Assembly: GCA_951812925.1 (NCBI GenBank)
Contig: OX638370.1
Coordinates: 38,071,948-38,135,947, forward strand
From: Calliopum simillimum
Taxonomy: Eukaryota; Arthropoda; Insecta; Diptera; Lauxaniidae
Length of the DNA stretch: 64,000 nucleotides
Direction: 5' to 3'
The position numbers and the translations under genes were made by a program. Positions within the stretch are counted from its first letter, which is position 1, and every line of letters starts with the position of its first letter. Shown one piece after another: positions 34,502-45,158 of the stretch. The notes beneath the pieces were generated by a model that was not told the DNA's origin, ran no database searches, and saw only the letters and a list, made by a program, of their open reading frames with translations.

Positions 34502-35192
34502 TTCATCATTTCAGTGTAGATTTTAATATTTTTTCTACTGATGTTTAAAATTGCTTCCATCATACTAAAGTCTTTTCGTCTGCTGCAGGCAAGAACTTTT
34601 CTTGGGGTTCTCACTAGATGATAAGGCTTTTTCCTCCCATTTCCGAATTAAGTTATTTTTAAAGGTGTTGTTCACTTCGCATAAGGCTTCTGGAAGTATA
34701 TTATGCCCATCTTTTGGCTAAAGTAAGGTTAGGTTAGGGTGGCAGCAATAATGCCACATATATATCGCAGGGGTCCATAGTGATACCACTAACTCTTTTA
34801 TTAAAATTATATGTAAAGATTTTAAGAACATTCTGTCATTATCTACAAAAGTAGTCAATCGGCCCCCCCTCTTGACAGTGCTGGATCCGCCACTGCTCTG
34901 AACTCTGTTTTCTAAAATTAAAATAACTCTAATGTATTTGTGGAGCTATTATTCAACGAAAAAATGCATAAGCACGTCTGATTTTACATTGCTTTTATAT
35001 ATTAAATGACTAGCTTTTACCCGCGACTTCGTCTGCGCAGTATTAGTACTTCGAATAGCCCATTTTTTCACTTTCATCATTAAAATAATTAAAAAAAGTC
35101 ATTATTTGCAAGAATCTAAAAATTCTATGCATTTTTCAACTTAGAAAATCATGACAATTAGGATTAGAGAAAAAAACTACTAAGCATGGCTA

Positions 35193-35238
35193 TGGTGACA
35201 TATGTTTCGGTTACCGCCACGTAACCATCATCAGACCA
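35193..35238 (-). ncRNA. hammerhead-like motif, variant subfamily (left arm)
   Basis: The minus strand has stem I TGGT/ACCA, CTGATGA, one extra T, stem II GGTTAC/GTAACC with loop GTGGCG, GAA, ACATATGT, and cleavage-site C. The extra base between the core and stem II could weaken activity. Confidence 0.65.
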
Positions 35239-35310
35239 ATTTATGTTTTATTTAATTTATTTTAAATTAAATGAAATAACAATTGAAAAATTTTTGAACT
35301 TTTTGTCTGC

Positions 35311-35388
35311 GGCCGGGATTGAACTATGAACCTCGGAGTCAATCTCTCTTCATAGCGCATTTATCAATGGACTGCGCTATGTACCCTC
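35311..35388 (-). ncRNA. tRNA-like module of the variant subfamily
   Basis: The minus strand reads TAGCGCAGTCCATTGATAAA, an A-box-like start, and later AGTTCAATCCCGG, a B-box-like motif. It lies about 75 nt upstream of the left-arm hammerhead, the same order as in the main subfamily. Confidence 0.62.
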
Positions 35389-35680
35389 AGAATAATTGGT
35401 AGCTTAAGTGTCTATATTCATGTAGTGAGATTTTTGTTCTCTTTCCTTTTTTATCATGACTCCTGTTGTTGTTGTTGTTTGGTAAGGTCCAGCCATTGGC
35501 TGTGAAATCAATACCGGTTTGTCATGTGGCTACTAGGGTTGCCATTTGCACATGTATTGGCGTGTTCTCCATAATTAATTAAAATGGTTTATGTTGACTA
35601 TATGAAAATTATACTAACTTTACGAACTTTAGTCAATTGTTATTTCATTTAATTTAAAATAAATTAAATAAAACATAAAT

Positions 35681-35726
35681 TGGTCTGATGATGGTTACGT
35701 GGCGGTAACCGAAACATATGTCACCA
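35681..35726 (+). ncRNA. hammerhead-like motif, variant subfamily (right arm)
   Basis: The same sequence as the left-arm motif, facing the other way, with the same extra T before stem II. The cleavage-site C would be at 35722. Confidence 0.65.
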
Positions 35727-36122
35727 TAGCCATGCTTAGTAGTTTTTTTCTCTAATCCTAATTGTCATGATTTTCTAAGTTGAAAAATGCATAGAATTTT
35801 TAGATTCTTGCAAATAATGACTAAAGTTCGTAAAATTAGTATAATTTTCATATAGTCAACATAAACCATTTTAAATAATTAAAAAAATTTAAAGTGAATA
35901 GTTACTATCCACATACATTTCTATCAAAATGTGAGTAAATAGGTGAGATGCATTTATTTAAGGACTATCCCAGAAAACATTTCGTTACATTAATTAAAAA
36001 GACCTAAATTAATTTTTAATTGAACTTGTAGTCATTGCAAAGCTCGATTTACATATAAATCTGTCAATGCATTTTCTAACACACAATTATGACAAATCAA
36101 GGAACTGATTAAAAACACGGCT

Positions 36123-36169
36123 ATAGTGACATATGTTTCGTCTTTCGCCACAAAGACTCATCAGACTAT
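36123..36169 (-). ncRNA. hammerhead ribozyme, complete core (left arm)
   Basis: The minus strand carries stem I ATAGT/ACTAT, CTGATGA, stem II GTCTTT/AAAGAC, GAA, ACATATGT and cleavage-site C (complement of 36128). It is identical through the core to 28805-28851. Confidence 0.88.
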
Positions 36170-36251
36170 ATTTGTTGTAATTATAATTATTTTTATTTTA
36201 CTAAATTAATTATAATTCAAATATTGCAAGTTGAAAAACTTTTTGTATTTT

Positions 36252-36328
36252 GGCCTAAGCGGGAGTTGAACCAGGGACCTCCCGGTTGGTAGCACAAGTC
36301 GTTAACCAATGCACCAGCCTTGCCCGGC
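36252..36328 (-). ncRNA. tRNA-like module, left arm
   Basis: The minus strand reads GGCTGGTGCATTGGTTAACG as A-box-like and GGTTCAACTCCCGC as B-box. The A-box match is better here than at 28684. Confidence 0.7.
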
Positions 36329-36457
36329 TGCGAAACCGACTTTTGCCAGATTTGTTTGTGTGTTAATACCGTGAGCCTTGTGATGTCATAATTATTGTTT
36401 GTGTTATTTATTGATATATGGTATAGCTGTTCCATTGGTTGTTTGGGAGAATACGCC

Positions 36458-36490
36458 CTGATGAGGTGGCAATACTTGCCACCGACCAAT
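36458..36490 (+). ncRNA. decayed third hammerhead-like motif in the palindrome centre
   Basis: CTGATGA, then a 7-bp stem GGTGGCA/TGCCACC with loop ATACT, then GACCAAT where GAAAC is expected. The second core strand is mutated and no stem I is evident, so it should be inactive. The stem differs from both other subfamilies. Confidence 0.35.
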
Positions 36491-36609
36491 CGATATTGAA
36501 TTTCATTCCAAGGAATACGTATACCATATATCAATAAATAACACAAACAATAATTATGACATCACAAGGCTCACGTATAAACACACAAACAAAACTGGCA
36601 AAAGTCGGC

Positions 36610-36684
36610 CGGGCAAGGCTGGTGCATTGGTTAACGACTTGTGCTACCAACCGTGAGGTCTCTGGTTCAACTCCCGCCCAGGCC
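36610..36684 (+). ncRNA. tRNA-like module, right arm
   Basis: The same A- and B-box-like motifs as the left arm, with small differences in the variable region. Confidence 0.7.
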
Positions 36685-36766
36685 AAAATACAAAAAGTTT
36701 TTCAACTTGCAATTTTTTAATTATAATTAATTTAGTAAAATAAATATAATTATAATTACAACAAAA

Positions 36767-36817
36767 ATAGTCTGATGAGTCTTTGTGGCGAAAGACGAAA
36801 CATACATATGTCACTAT
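36767..36817 (+). ncRNA. hammerhead ribozyme, complete core, longer stem III (right arm)
   Basis: The same core and stems as the other two complete copies, but stem III reads ACATACATATGT, which folds as ACAT/ATGT with a 4-nt loop. It could therefore close as a monomer. The cleavage-site C is at 36812. Confidence 0.88.
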
Positions 36818-36944
36818 AGCCGTGTTTTTAATCCGTTGCTTAACTTTTCATAATTATGCATTGAAAGATTTATATGTAAATGGATCTTTGGAATGACGAA
36901 AAGTTCAATTAAAAATTAATTTTCAATATATAAATGACATTAAG

Positions 36945-38404
36945 TAACACACTTGAAAATTCTTAAAATCCTAAATGAATTTTTATTTTTAATTTATGAT
37001 TTCGCTGTAGCGTAGAAGAGCACAGCAGATGGAGGTCGAATGACATAAACTTCGAAATGGGAGTTACGTTACTGTTGATAATACTTGGGCGGTCCCTTAT
37101 CAAAAATATTTAACGCTTCCAAAATATTAAGGCTTCCAGTTTAGTACGCGATATCAAATATATCTGCAAATATACCTATTAATAATGGTGAATCTGAACT
37201 TAGTTTATTTCCATCACGTCAGGATTTTAAAATATTCAAATTCCTATAACCACAAAAATAACAAAGAATCTTGTGTTTTGCACAGTTATATCACGCCTAA
37301 GATACTCTACATATTTAAAACATTCTTGCACCATATTTTTCGTGCTCCCCGTACGACCAAGATAGCAGCTATGCATAACATACTTACATCCTGGTATCAA
37401 GTTTCGTAATGCAGGTAATAGCCTGTTTCCACAAAAGATTTAGCTATGCTGAGATTAGTAAATAATATTGCTAAATCCTGTCCGATTCCAACGGCCGAAA
37501 TAGATTTATTTCTGTCAGTAAATGTCAAAAGCAGTAAAATTAAACTTTTGTTTCATTTTCTTGTTAATATTTATCTTGCATTTGCTTTGTGTTCATGCTA
37601 ATATTCAAAGTTCCAGGGGTGTCTTGAGTTCAAAAATTGCCAAAGTCGGAAGATTTAACTTAAATTTCAGATTTGTTTTTGTATGGTAAATCATTAGATC
37701 AACGCACAGATTAAGAGATAAACCCAGAAACTGTCTCAAATCCCATTTTAAATCTTCGGTGGAGACATGATATAGGTATGGGTTTTTTTTTGGATGTTTT
37801 GTTTGTATACCGATCGCACCGTACTTTTATTCAATATTCCCATTATCAACTCAAATCTATCGAAATATCAAGCGATATATGGTGTTAATATGGTTTCAAT
37901 ATATATACTGGTATAGGCGTAGGAGCGACTCAAAGGTGGTGTAAATATGATTTGACACTTTCAGTAGTATAGGCGTTTTAGTCATGTACTTACTTATATA
38001 CCAAAACATGACGCAAGTAAAGTTTAAATTACTATTTTCTAGCACACTAAAATCTATAGAAATTGCTTTTTAAAATTAAGAAAGGAAAACCATTGTGGGA
38101 CTGTGCTATCTGAGTACTTCACCATTACTAAACTATATTTCAGATCCCGATGACAGAGATTTTGTTTTTAATTTGTTTGTTTTAATTTCTCTCACGAAAA
38201 CACATTCACATTCAACACAGAAATATACACGGTTTTGTTTTAATTTAATTTTCAAATTTTTATTTATATATTTTTCACAACGTAAACCACTTTTGGCAGC
38301 TCAGATATTCATTGTTAATGCAGCTTCTTAAATTTGAGAGAGTGAGTCTGCGACAAATGTGAAAACACAGAAGAAAACACCAACAAAATAAAATCTATGT
38401 CATC
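36945..38404. other. unassigned stretch between repeats
   Basis: No gene, RNA or repeat boundary recognised. It lies inside the proposed second Helitron. Confidence 0.4.
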
Positions 38405-39805
38405 TAAGTAATACGTAAGAATATACCGCCGGTGCTCACGCTGCTCTTGAACAGTTGATAGGTTTTTTGGCTATGTGGAGAAAATCTGTGAATGAGGTTT
38501 CATTTGTATTAGTTTAGTGGTCTGGAAAATGCAAACCCCGAAATCGTAGCTGATCATCCCCGCGAAATATCGCAAAAATACATATCCCATATAAAAAAAA
38601 AAAAAAATCTTATAAAAAACGCAACAAACAATTATCAAAATAGTTACATTTAATGTCTTTTGCAATGCTGAATCTGAATCTGGCTTTAAAATTGCTATAT
38701 CTGATACGGTTTTTGAGATATCTTAGCCTAAACAAGGAAAAAATACCGTTTTTGCCATATTTTGAAGCTATATAACTAGAATATAGAACATTTTTACGCA
38801 AAATTCGATACATTGTCTGAAAGTTCCAATCTTTTTCTTTGAAACCGCATTTAAATTATGTCAAAAGCTTAATTTTTCTCTGAAATATCGTAGACTGAAA
38901 TAATGACAAAACACGTTTTTTGCACTTTTTTAACTTTTTAGCTTAGGATATCTCCGAGAAAAATAAAAATATCGACATTATTTGAATTAGGTTTAGAAGA
39001 TTGATTAAAGCTTTCCATTTCTGAATCAGAATTTACGGATATACGTCCTGTTATATAGCTCCAAAACACAACAATAAAACATAGCGTCGGCTTTTTTTCC
39101 TTGTTTAGGCTAAGATATCTCAAAAACCGTATAAGATACAGCAATTCTAAGGCCGGATTCGGATTCAACATTGGAAAATACATTAAAAATAACTATTTTT
39201 ATATTTGTTCGTTGCGTTTTTTTTTCTGAATTTTTTTTATTTTATATGGGATATGTATTTTTGCGATATTTCGCGGGGATGATCAGCTACGATTTCGGAG
39301 TTTGCATTTTTCAGACCACTAAACTAATACAAATGAAACCCCATTCACAGATTTTCTCCACATATTCAAAAAACCTATCGACTGTTCAAGAGCACCGTGT
39401 GCTTACGAAGACTATCTCTTCTTTAAATGCGGACAAGAAAATCCTTTTTTTCAAACTGCGGCGAAAAAAATCTTTTTTGTGCGAATGCGGACAAGAAAAT
39501 CACTTATTACAAAATGCGGAGAAGAAAGTAACTTGTTACAAAATGCGGCGAAGAAAATCTCTTTTTTAAAAATGCAGCGTAAAAAATCATTCATTCGATT
39601 AGTAATGTAAATTTTTTCTAAAAAGGAATAGGAAAAAGTTCTCTGAAAAAATTATTTTTTCAAAATAATTTCATTTTGTAAAAAGTGATTTTCTTCGCCG
39701 CATTTTGTAAAAAGTGATTTTCTTGTCCGCATATTACAAAAAAGATTTTTTTCGCCGCAACTTTCAGTTGGAAGATTTTCTTCGTAAGCACCGGTGATAC
39801 GTAAT
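38405..39805. mobile_element. fold-back element with 30-bp minisatellite and nested palindrome
   Basis: Outer ends around TACGTAAGAATATACCGCCG and its partner TAAGCACCGGTGATACGTAA pair imperfectly. Tandem ~30-bp units with the core GCGGAGAAGAAA run forward at about 39420-39590 and inverted at about 39670-39790. The 970-bp palindrome at 38432-39402 lies inside. Confidence 0.65.
38432..39402. repeat. 970-bp palindrome (palindrome family member 2)
   Basis: GTGCTCACGCTGCTCTTGAA at the left is inverted, with a few changes, at the right. The arms share ordered segments with 15529-17512, such as a GATATCTTAGCCTAAAC-type block and a GCTATATAACTA block. Confidence 0.85.
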
Positions 39806-40231
39806 TGACAAACTATTGGCTCCACATACAAACTTCAATCCCCTTGTTCTCTTTTTTAAGTTTGATTTTAGTGGTAGAAACTATCCTATATCCTTCCTTA
39901 GATCTTTAACTATTCGTACCAAATTTCATCTAAATTGGTTGAGCGCTTATTGATTCCCCATATAAACTTCCATCCCCCTTTTCGCCTCCTTTAAGAATGA
40001 TTTTAGGGATAAAAACTATCATATATCCTTTCTAGGGTTTCTTACTATCTCCATACCGAATTTCATCTAAATTGGTTCAGCGGTTATTGATTCCTCATAC
40101 AAATATCCACCCCTCTGTTCTCCCCTTTAAGCATGATTTTAGGAATAGAAACTATCCTATATCCTTTCTAAGGTCTCTTACTATCTCCACACCAAATTTG
40201 GTCACTTTCGCATTTATAATATTAGTATAGA

Positions 40232-40720
40232 TTATTTCAAAAAAGTGATGTTTTCGGGTAATGTGGAATACCCCATATTATTTAACGCTGATTACTATTG
40301 TATTATACCTTAAAAATCTAATTACATGTGTGGGATACCCGAGTTTGAGTAATATGGTACACTATTTTACGTATGATTCGGTATTCCTTATTACTTATTC
40401 ATTTGTTTGTATGAATTTGGTTTATCTTACTAAAAAATAGTCTTTAATAAGCCTTTACAGCTATTTTATAGCAATTATAATCTAAAATAATACAACTCGA
40501 CTTTTAGTCAACAAAAGTTGCGAATAACGGTACTACTTTTGGGAAATGGATAGGGTGATCCACATTACCCAACACTTTTCTTTTTCAGCTATTTTTAGGT
40601 ACTGTCCATTTATCTGGCCTCACGCTTGAATATGTTAATATTTTAGTTTATAAATTATATAATAGTAAAAACAATAGAATAACTAATACTAATTAATTGA
40701 CCAAACTAACCTACTACCAT
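40232..40720. other. AT-rich, no gene seen
   Basis: It contains GGGTAATGTGGAATACCCC near 40255, similar to motifs near 32215. Nothing else recognised. Confidence 0.4.
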
Positions 40721-40726
40721 TACTTT

Positions 40727-41045
40727 GGTAGAATGCGTTGATACCGTTACTGGTGTTGGCGCTAAGGAATCAACGCACTGAAAATCGCTGCGTTACCCAT
40801 CACTAAATGCTGCTGTCCAAGATGTCTATGATCGTCTTAGGCATATTAATCGCACCAGGTTTGTAATATAATTTGATTTGAGAAGTAAATTTAAGAAATT
40901 AAATCAAATGCTTGAGAAAAGAGGTGGAGGCTATCAAATCATTGCGATTGGGTGAACCGTCTAGCTCCACTCCATTTAAACCAACGCGAATCCTGAAGCA
41001 TGCGGAGACAGGCTTAATTAAGAAACGTAGGCCGCTTTTATTGCT
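40727..41045 (+). pseudogene. possible exon-like protein fragments, unrecognised
   Basis: Two segments look more protein-like than their surroundings: 40763-40858, reading SLRYPSLNAAVQDVYDRLRH with one upstream stop, and 40922-41040, reading AIKSLRLGEPSSSTPFKPTR in another frame. AG|GTTTGT at 40859 could be a donor. No family recognised; it may be a decayed host gene or transposon piece. Confidence 0.25.
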
Positions 41046-41336
41046 CTTGAAAAAGCGATGTGGAGGGATGAGGAAATGCGCTTTGTTTTAAGTTCGAACT
41101 TAACAATGTTATTCAAGTCAAGTAGAAATAGGGGGTTATCGCGAATCAAGATTCCTGGGGAATTTTCTTGAACTGCAATAGAGAATGCACGGCAGTCTGA
41201 GAAAATTCCCCGGGAATATTTATTCACGAATAAATAATGAATAATTTTTTCCCATGTTTTTCAGATGGGATAGATGTTGCATCAAATTTCAGCATATTGT
41301 AAATGGAGTTTACAACACTACGTTAGCCATATGCAT

Positions 41337-43090
41337 TATACTGTTCGACAATTTCGAGCTTTTTGTAAGACATATGAGAAAATACAAAAAATTCTTAAAG
41401 TAGACGTTAAAAAAAAATACCCGTGTCTCGTGGTTTGCTTTAGTACATCACATTTTATTTTTATCGATTTTTGAAGTTTTTTTATCCATTGAACATGAAA
41501 AAAACAAAAATACCGCATTCTTGTGTTAAATCGATGAACTTAACTATATGATCCTTACATTTGAGGTGTATCATGTGTTCAGCAAACTTATGCAGGATAT
41601 TGCGGGGAATATTTTTGTATAAAATCTTAACCCTGTTAACCTCCATATGTGGGTCATTTTTGCCCCTTTCTTAAAAAGGTACAAAAATTACACCTAAAAA
41701 TCAGTATTCAGTCAGTATGTACTACAAAAATATTTGCTATAAAATTTCACTACTAGTTTCTAAACACGTAAAGGCCGAAATTTAAGCATTTCATTTCACA
41801 TTGCATATTAATTACATCCCTGACGCGCTTACCTTAAGTTTTAAGAATTTTTCGACTTTGGTAACTCGTAGTGAAATTTTGTTTAGGATATTTTTGCAAA
41901 ATTCTTTAACCCAATGTGGCTCAGTTTCAGAAAAAAGGGTCAAAAAGACCCATAAAAACAGGATATAATAGGTTAATGTGTTCTAGGAAAATAATCCTTG
42001 TGTGATTTGGTTATGATTTTGTGAGAACGAGTTTTATCCAAAATGTAGTTTTAGACCCACATGTGGGGGTTAAACAGGGCTAAAATTTTATACAAAAATA
42101 TTCCCCGCAATATCCTGCATAAGTTTGCTGAACACATGATACACCTCAGATGTAAGGATCATATAGTTAAATTCATCGATTTAACACAAAAATGCGGTAT
42201 AAAAAAAACTTCCAAAATCGATTAAAAAAAATGTGAGGTGCTGAAGAAAAACCACGAGACCGGGTATTTTTTTTTAACGCCTACTTAAGAATTTTTTTGA
42301 TTTTCTAATGTGTTTTTTATACTCTACACCCAGGGTATATTCACTTTGTCCTTACGCTTTTAACGCAGAGAAGGAGGCGTGGCAGATATGGAAAAGTATA
42401 TATATTCTTGATCAGCGTCACCTCCTGAGTCGATATAGCCATGTCCGTCTGTCTGGCTGGCTGGCTGGTTGTGTGTGGAAATACATTTTTTGGGAAAACT
42501 AAGCAAGATAATTCAATGAAATTTGGTACACAGCCTCCGTCGACAAAATTAGCTCGACAGATCGAAAATGAGCGAAATCGGTCAACGGACACGCCTACCG
42601 CCCATACAAAAAATATCTTCAAAATGCAAATTTTGGAGTATTTTTCACAACAATGCAACCAAAATACACATAAATACTACGAATTGTCAGCGCAAACTCT
42701 GATCAAAAACTGGTCGAATTCGGACAAGAGGGCGTGGCACCTCTCATATAAGCAAAAGCTTCAAAACGCTGTATTGAAAGCGTTTTTTGAGATAATCTAA
42801 CTAGATTTGACTCAGACACTAAGAACTATAAATGCAAGCTTTAAGCAAAAACTGGATAGAATCGGACAAGAGGGCGTGGCTCCTCCCATATAAGCAAAAG
42901 CTTCAAAACGCTATTCTGGAAACATTTTTTCAGATAATTCAACCAAATTTCACTTAAATACTAAGAACTATAAATGCAAACTCTGAGAAAAAACTGGGTG
43001 AATTCGGAGGGCGTGGCACCTTCCATTTAATGTTTGGCCAAGCCAAAGGTAACACCCTTAATAGTTTTTTTTTTGTGTCAAACAGTGTTA
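41337..43090. repeat. palindrome of interspersed repeat copies B and C, split by an insertion
   Basis: Copy B (41337-41700, minus relative to copy A) and copy C (42045-42320 continuing at 43065-43090) are inverted around a ~340-bp centre. Copy C is interrupted by the element at 42321-43063. Confidence 0.82.
42321..43063. mobile_element. non-autonomous element with ~139-bp GGGCGTGGC repeats, copy 1
   Basis: It begins near CTCTACACCCAGGGTATATT and ends near AACACCCTTAATAG. The interior has two and a half ~139-bp direct repeats, each with GGGCGTGGC and AAGCAAAAGCTTCAAAACGC. Its limits are set by the interrupted repeat copy C. A CTGG microsatellite lies near 42455. Confidence 0.75.
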
Positions 43091-43430
43091 TTAATAAATT
43101 TGTGATATCGTTTTGATATCGTTCTTTTATGTTAATTGGATATATTTTTTTGATACCATTTTGACATCATTTTTTTATATTATTTTGATATACGTCAAGC
43201 GTTACAATGCGTATATCACTGTGATAACACATTTAAGTATGTCACTGAGAAATTTTTGATATCATTTTGATATCATTTTCTTGATCGGGCGCAGATCTGC
43301 ACAACTACTGAAACAATTGAACGCCTATCTGTGAGTGAATAAATGCACGGAAAGCTTTTAAGCACAAATTCTCAAGTGCCCGTGGGCATAGGCTTTGGAT
43401 ATCACTGACTTGTATCCAACTGGGTGTAAA

Positions 43431-44215
43431 CGTTAAGGTTACGAAGCTCATGTGAGGTGATAAAGGGGCCTAGACTAACCAAAGAAATTATACGTGAGGG
43501 GGAGAGCCTGAAATGCAACCCTAAGGTGTTATAGGGAAAAAACTTATTTTCTGATATCTTTTACAAAAAAAAAAAAACATTCTTCGGTCACTTCAACGTT
43601 TTAGAGAAAACATTTTAATAAAAACTTTTAGTTAATTTAGCTTTCTAAAAGTGTATTTGGTTTATACTAAGGGCTTAAAAAAACTTCGCAAAGTTCTGGC
43701 CCTTTAAATTTGATATTCCCAATTTTTTTTTTCTCTACTTTTTGAGTTTGATGGTATGAAAAAGGTCGTATTAATATACCCTTTGATAATTTTTTTTTTG
43801 GAGTCCCCGTCAAATTTCCATTAATTCGGTAGTACATTTATTATACCTATTTATTGATTTGAGATTAGAAAAAAATACTTTTGTGTAACAACACACGCGT
43901 TTCTGGAATGCATTGCGCTGCATATGATGCGGCGCTGTACGCGCTATCCTTTATCAGCCGGTGCCTTCAAACAGATTGTTCTTAAAAAGTATTTATATCC
44001 GAACTGAAATCAAAAATTAGTATAACAAATGTACCACCAAATTAATGGAAATTTAACGAGAATTCAACAAAATAATTATAAAAAAGGTATATGAAAAGGA
44101 CCCTTTTCATACTAAAGTCAAAAAGTAGGAACGAAAATTGAAAATCTACTTTAAGAAAGCATAAGCTTAAAGTTTCTCATAAAAAAGTTTTCTCTATAAT
44201 GTTAGGGTGGCTCAA
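43431..44215. repeat. palindromic repeat related to 53008-53400
   Basis: It starts AAGGTTACGAAGC, as does 53008, and shares CTAGACTA, GTTATAGGG and TTTTAGAGAAAAC blocks. A partial inverted copy at 44085-44215 mirrors about 43600-43800. Confidence 0.7.
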
Positions 44216-44976
44216 GAAAATTTTTTGTCAAACAAATCAGAAAAAAATCAGTTTTTTCTTTATAACTCCACAGGTGTACATTTTAGACCGCACTTACGTA
44301 CACAGGGCCGTGTTTAGGCATTGCCTACAGCCTAGTGGCCCGCAACACAAAGAGGATCGAAGTTAAAAAAAAAAAGAAATTTTATGAAGCATAAAATAAA
44401 AAATTTTAATTCAAAATTTTTATTTTAATACACTAGTGCAAATTTTTTGGTTTACTCTCGCGAAAGAAGTTACGCTTCAAAAATATTTATTACACATGTT
44501 TTCTAAGAATTTTGGCTTTGGCGAAAATTGTCAATCACAAATGTTTCAGTACACAGTGCATCAAGTGTGAGTTCGGAGTGAAATTTTGTTTCGAGAAAGT
44601 TACTTTCGATAACTTTAAAAAGTTAGTAAGTGATAAATGCGGCTAAAACATACATACATATTTGTGTAATAATTTTATAAATAATTTATTAAAACGTTCT
44701 TAATTTTTCTTTAATATGATGGGAAAAGTACCCTCAGCAAGAAAATATACAAATTTTGAAAATTATGCAATATCAGGGTTGAAACATTTTCTGCACACCC
44801 GTTTGTGGTGGATTTTTATTGTTTGATTTTTTCATAGTCAAAATCATCATCGCTTCTCAAGCTGATGAGTCAGAAAAGCAGAGAACAAAGAGGTGAAGTT
44901 ATTGGGCTATAACTGCGCAGAAATGGATTTCGTGTTGTCTTCTTAACTTTTTTAAAAAAAACCTTAGATGACTATT
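44216..44976. other. intergenic, no gene seen
   Basis: AT-rich. CACAGGGCCGTGTTTAGGCA near 44300 resembles a hAT-type end, but I could not find a partner. Confidence 0.35.
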
Positions 44977-45111
44977 AGTGAAGTCACACAAGGGGCACGG
45001 GCACTTCGAATTTGTAGGCAAACGGAGGTAAACGTAAAGCACCACTTCCCTCCGCTTGCCTACAAATTCGAAGTGCCCTACGTGCCCGTGCCCCCCGTGT
45101 GACTTCACACT
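44977..45111. mobile_element. 135-bp hairpin MITE
   Basis: AGTGAAGTCACAC and then GGGCACGGGCACTTCGAATT pair with the right half over about 55 bp per arm with few mismatches. Too short to code. Confidence 0.85.
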
Positions 45112-45158
45112 ATTTCCCTATTTATACTATGAAACATTTTGACTTAAGACATTTCGTT

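Larger units (their letters stand above)
32418..34895. mobile_element. hAT-type non-autonomous element with 8-bp target duplication
   Basis: Inverted ends CAGTGGCGGATCCA (32418-32431; complement at 34882-34895) are bounded by the direct repeat CTCTGAAC at 32410-32417 and 34896-34903. An 8-bp duplication plus a CAG-starting terminus are hAT hallmarks. The 2.48-kb interior has no transposase that I recognise and carries two further inserted repeats. Confidence 0.92.
35101..35872. repeat. palindrome carrying two variant hammerhead motifs
   Basis: Arms near 35101-35285 and 35629-35820 match inverted, starting at ATTATTTGCAAGAATCTAAA and its complement. A second inverted pair, with GTTTATGTTGACTATATGAA near 35588 and its complement near 35860, extends it. 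The centre holds one tRNA-like segment and a GTT repeat. It splits Helitron 2 near its 3' end. Confidence 0.88.
36006..36940. mobile_element. palindrome of two tRNA-hammerhead elements, leader to leader
   Basis: Two ~420-bp copies of the element at 28560-28980 lie inverted around a ~65-bp centre (about 36445-36510). Each arm keeps leader, tRNA-like module, hammerhead and tail. An arm-length inverted duplication of a SINE-like unit suggests template switching or paired insertions (inference). Confidence 0.8.
35010..40231 (-). mobile_element. second Helitron, minus strand, interrupted by nested insertions
   Basis: The minus strand starts TCTATACTAATATTATAAAT at 40231 and ends GTCGCGGGTAAAAGCTAG at 35010, between T (40232) and A (35009). 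The 5' region repeats the ~136-bp units of the first Helitron (39815-40200). Near the 3' end, 35890-35990 matches first-Helitron sequence at 27375-27420, showing that the hammerhead palindrome between was inserted later. Whether all 5.2 kb belong to one copy is inferred. Confidence 0.72.

Noticed and set aside
28684..36684. Functional tRNA genes
   Set aside because: The A and B boxes are good, but acceptor arms pair poorly and each copy sits in the same repeat unit, which fits a tRNA-derived SINE module instead.
42308..42800. Overlapping open frames on both strands around the CTGG microsatellite
   Set aside because: They fall in a non-coding repeat element and recur with the same phrases in the copy at 62840-63763.
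44300..44340. hAT terminus CAGGGCCGTGTTTAGG
   Set aside because: No inverted partner or target duplication found in the window.
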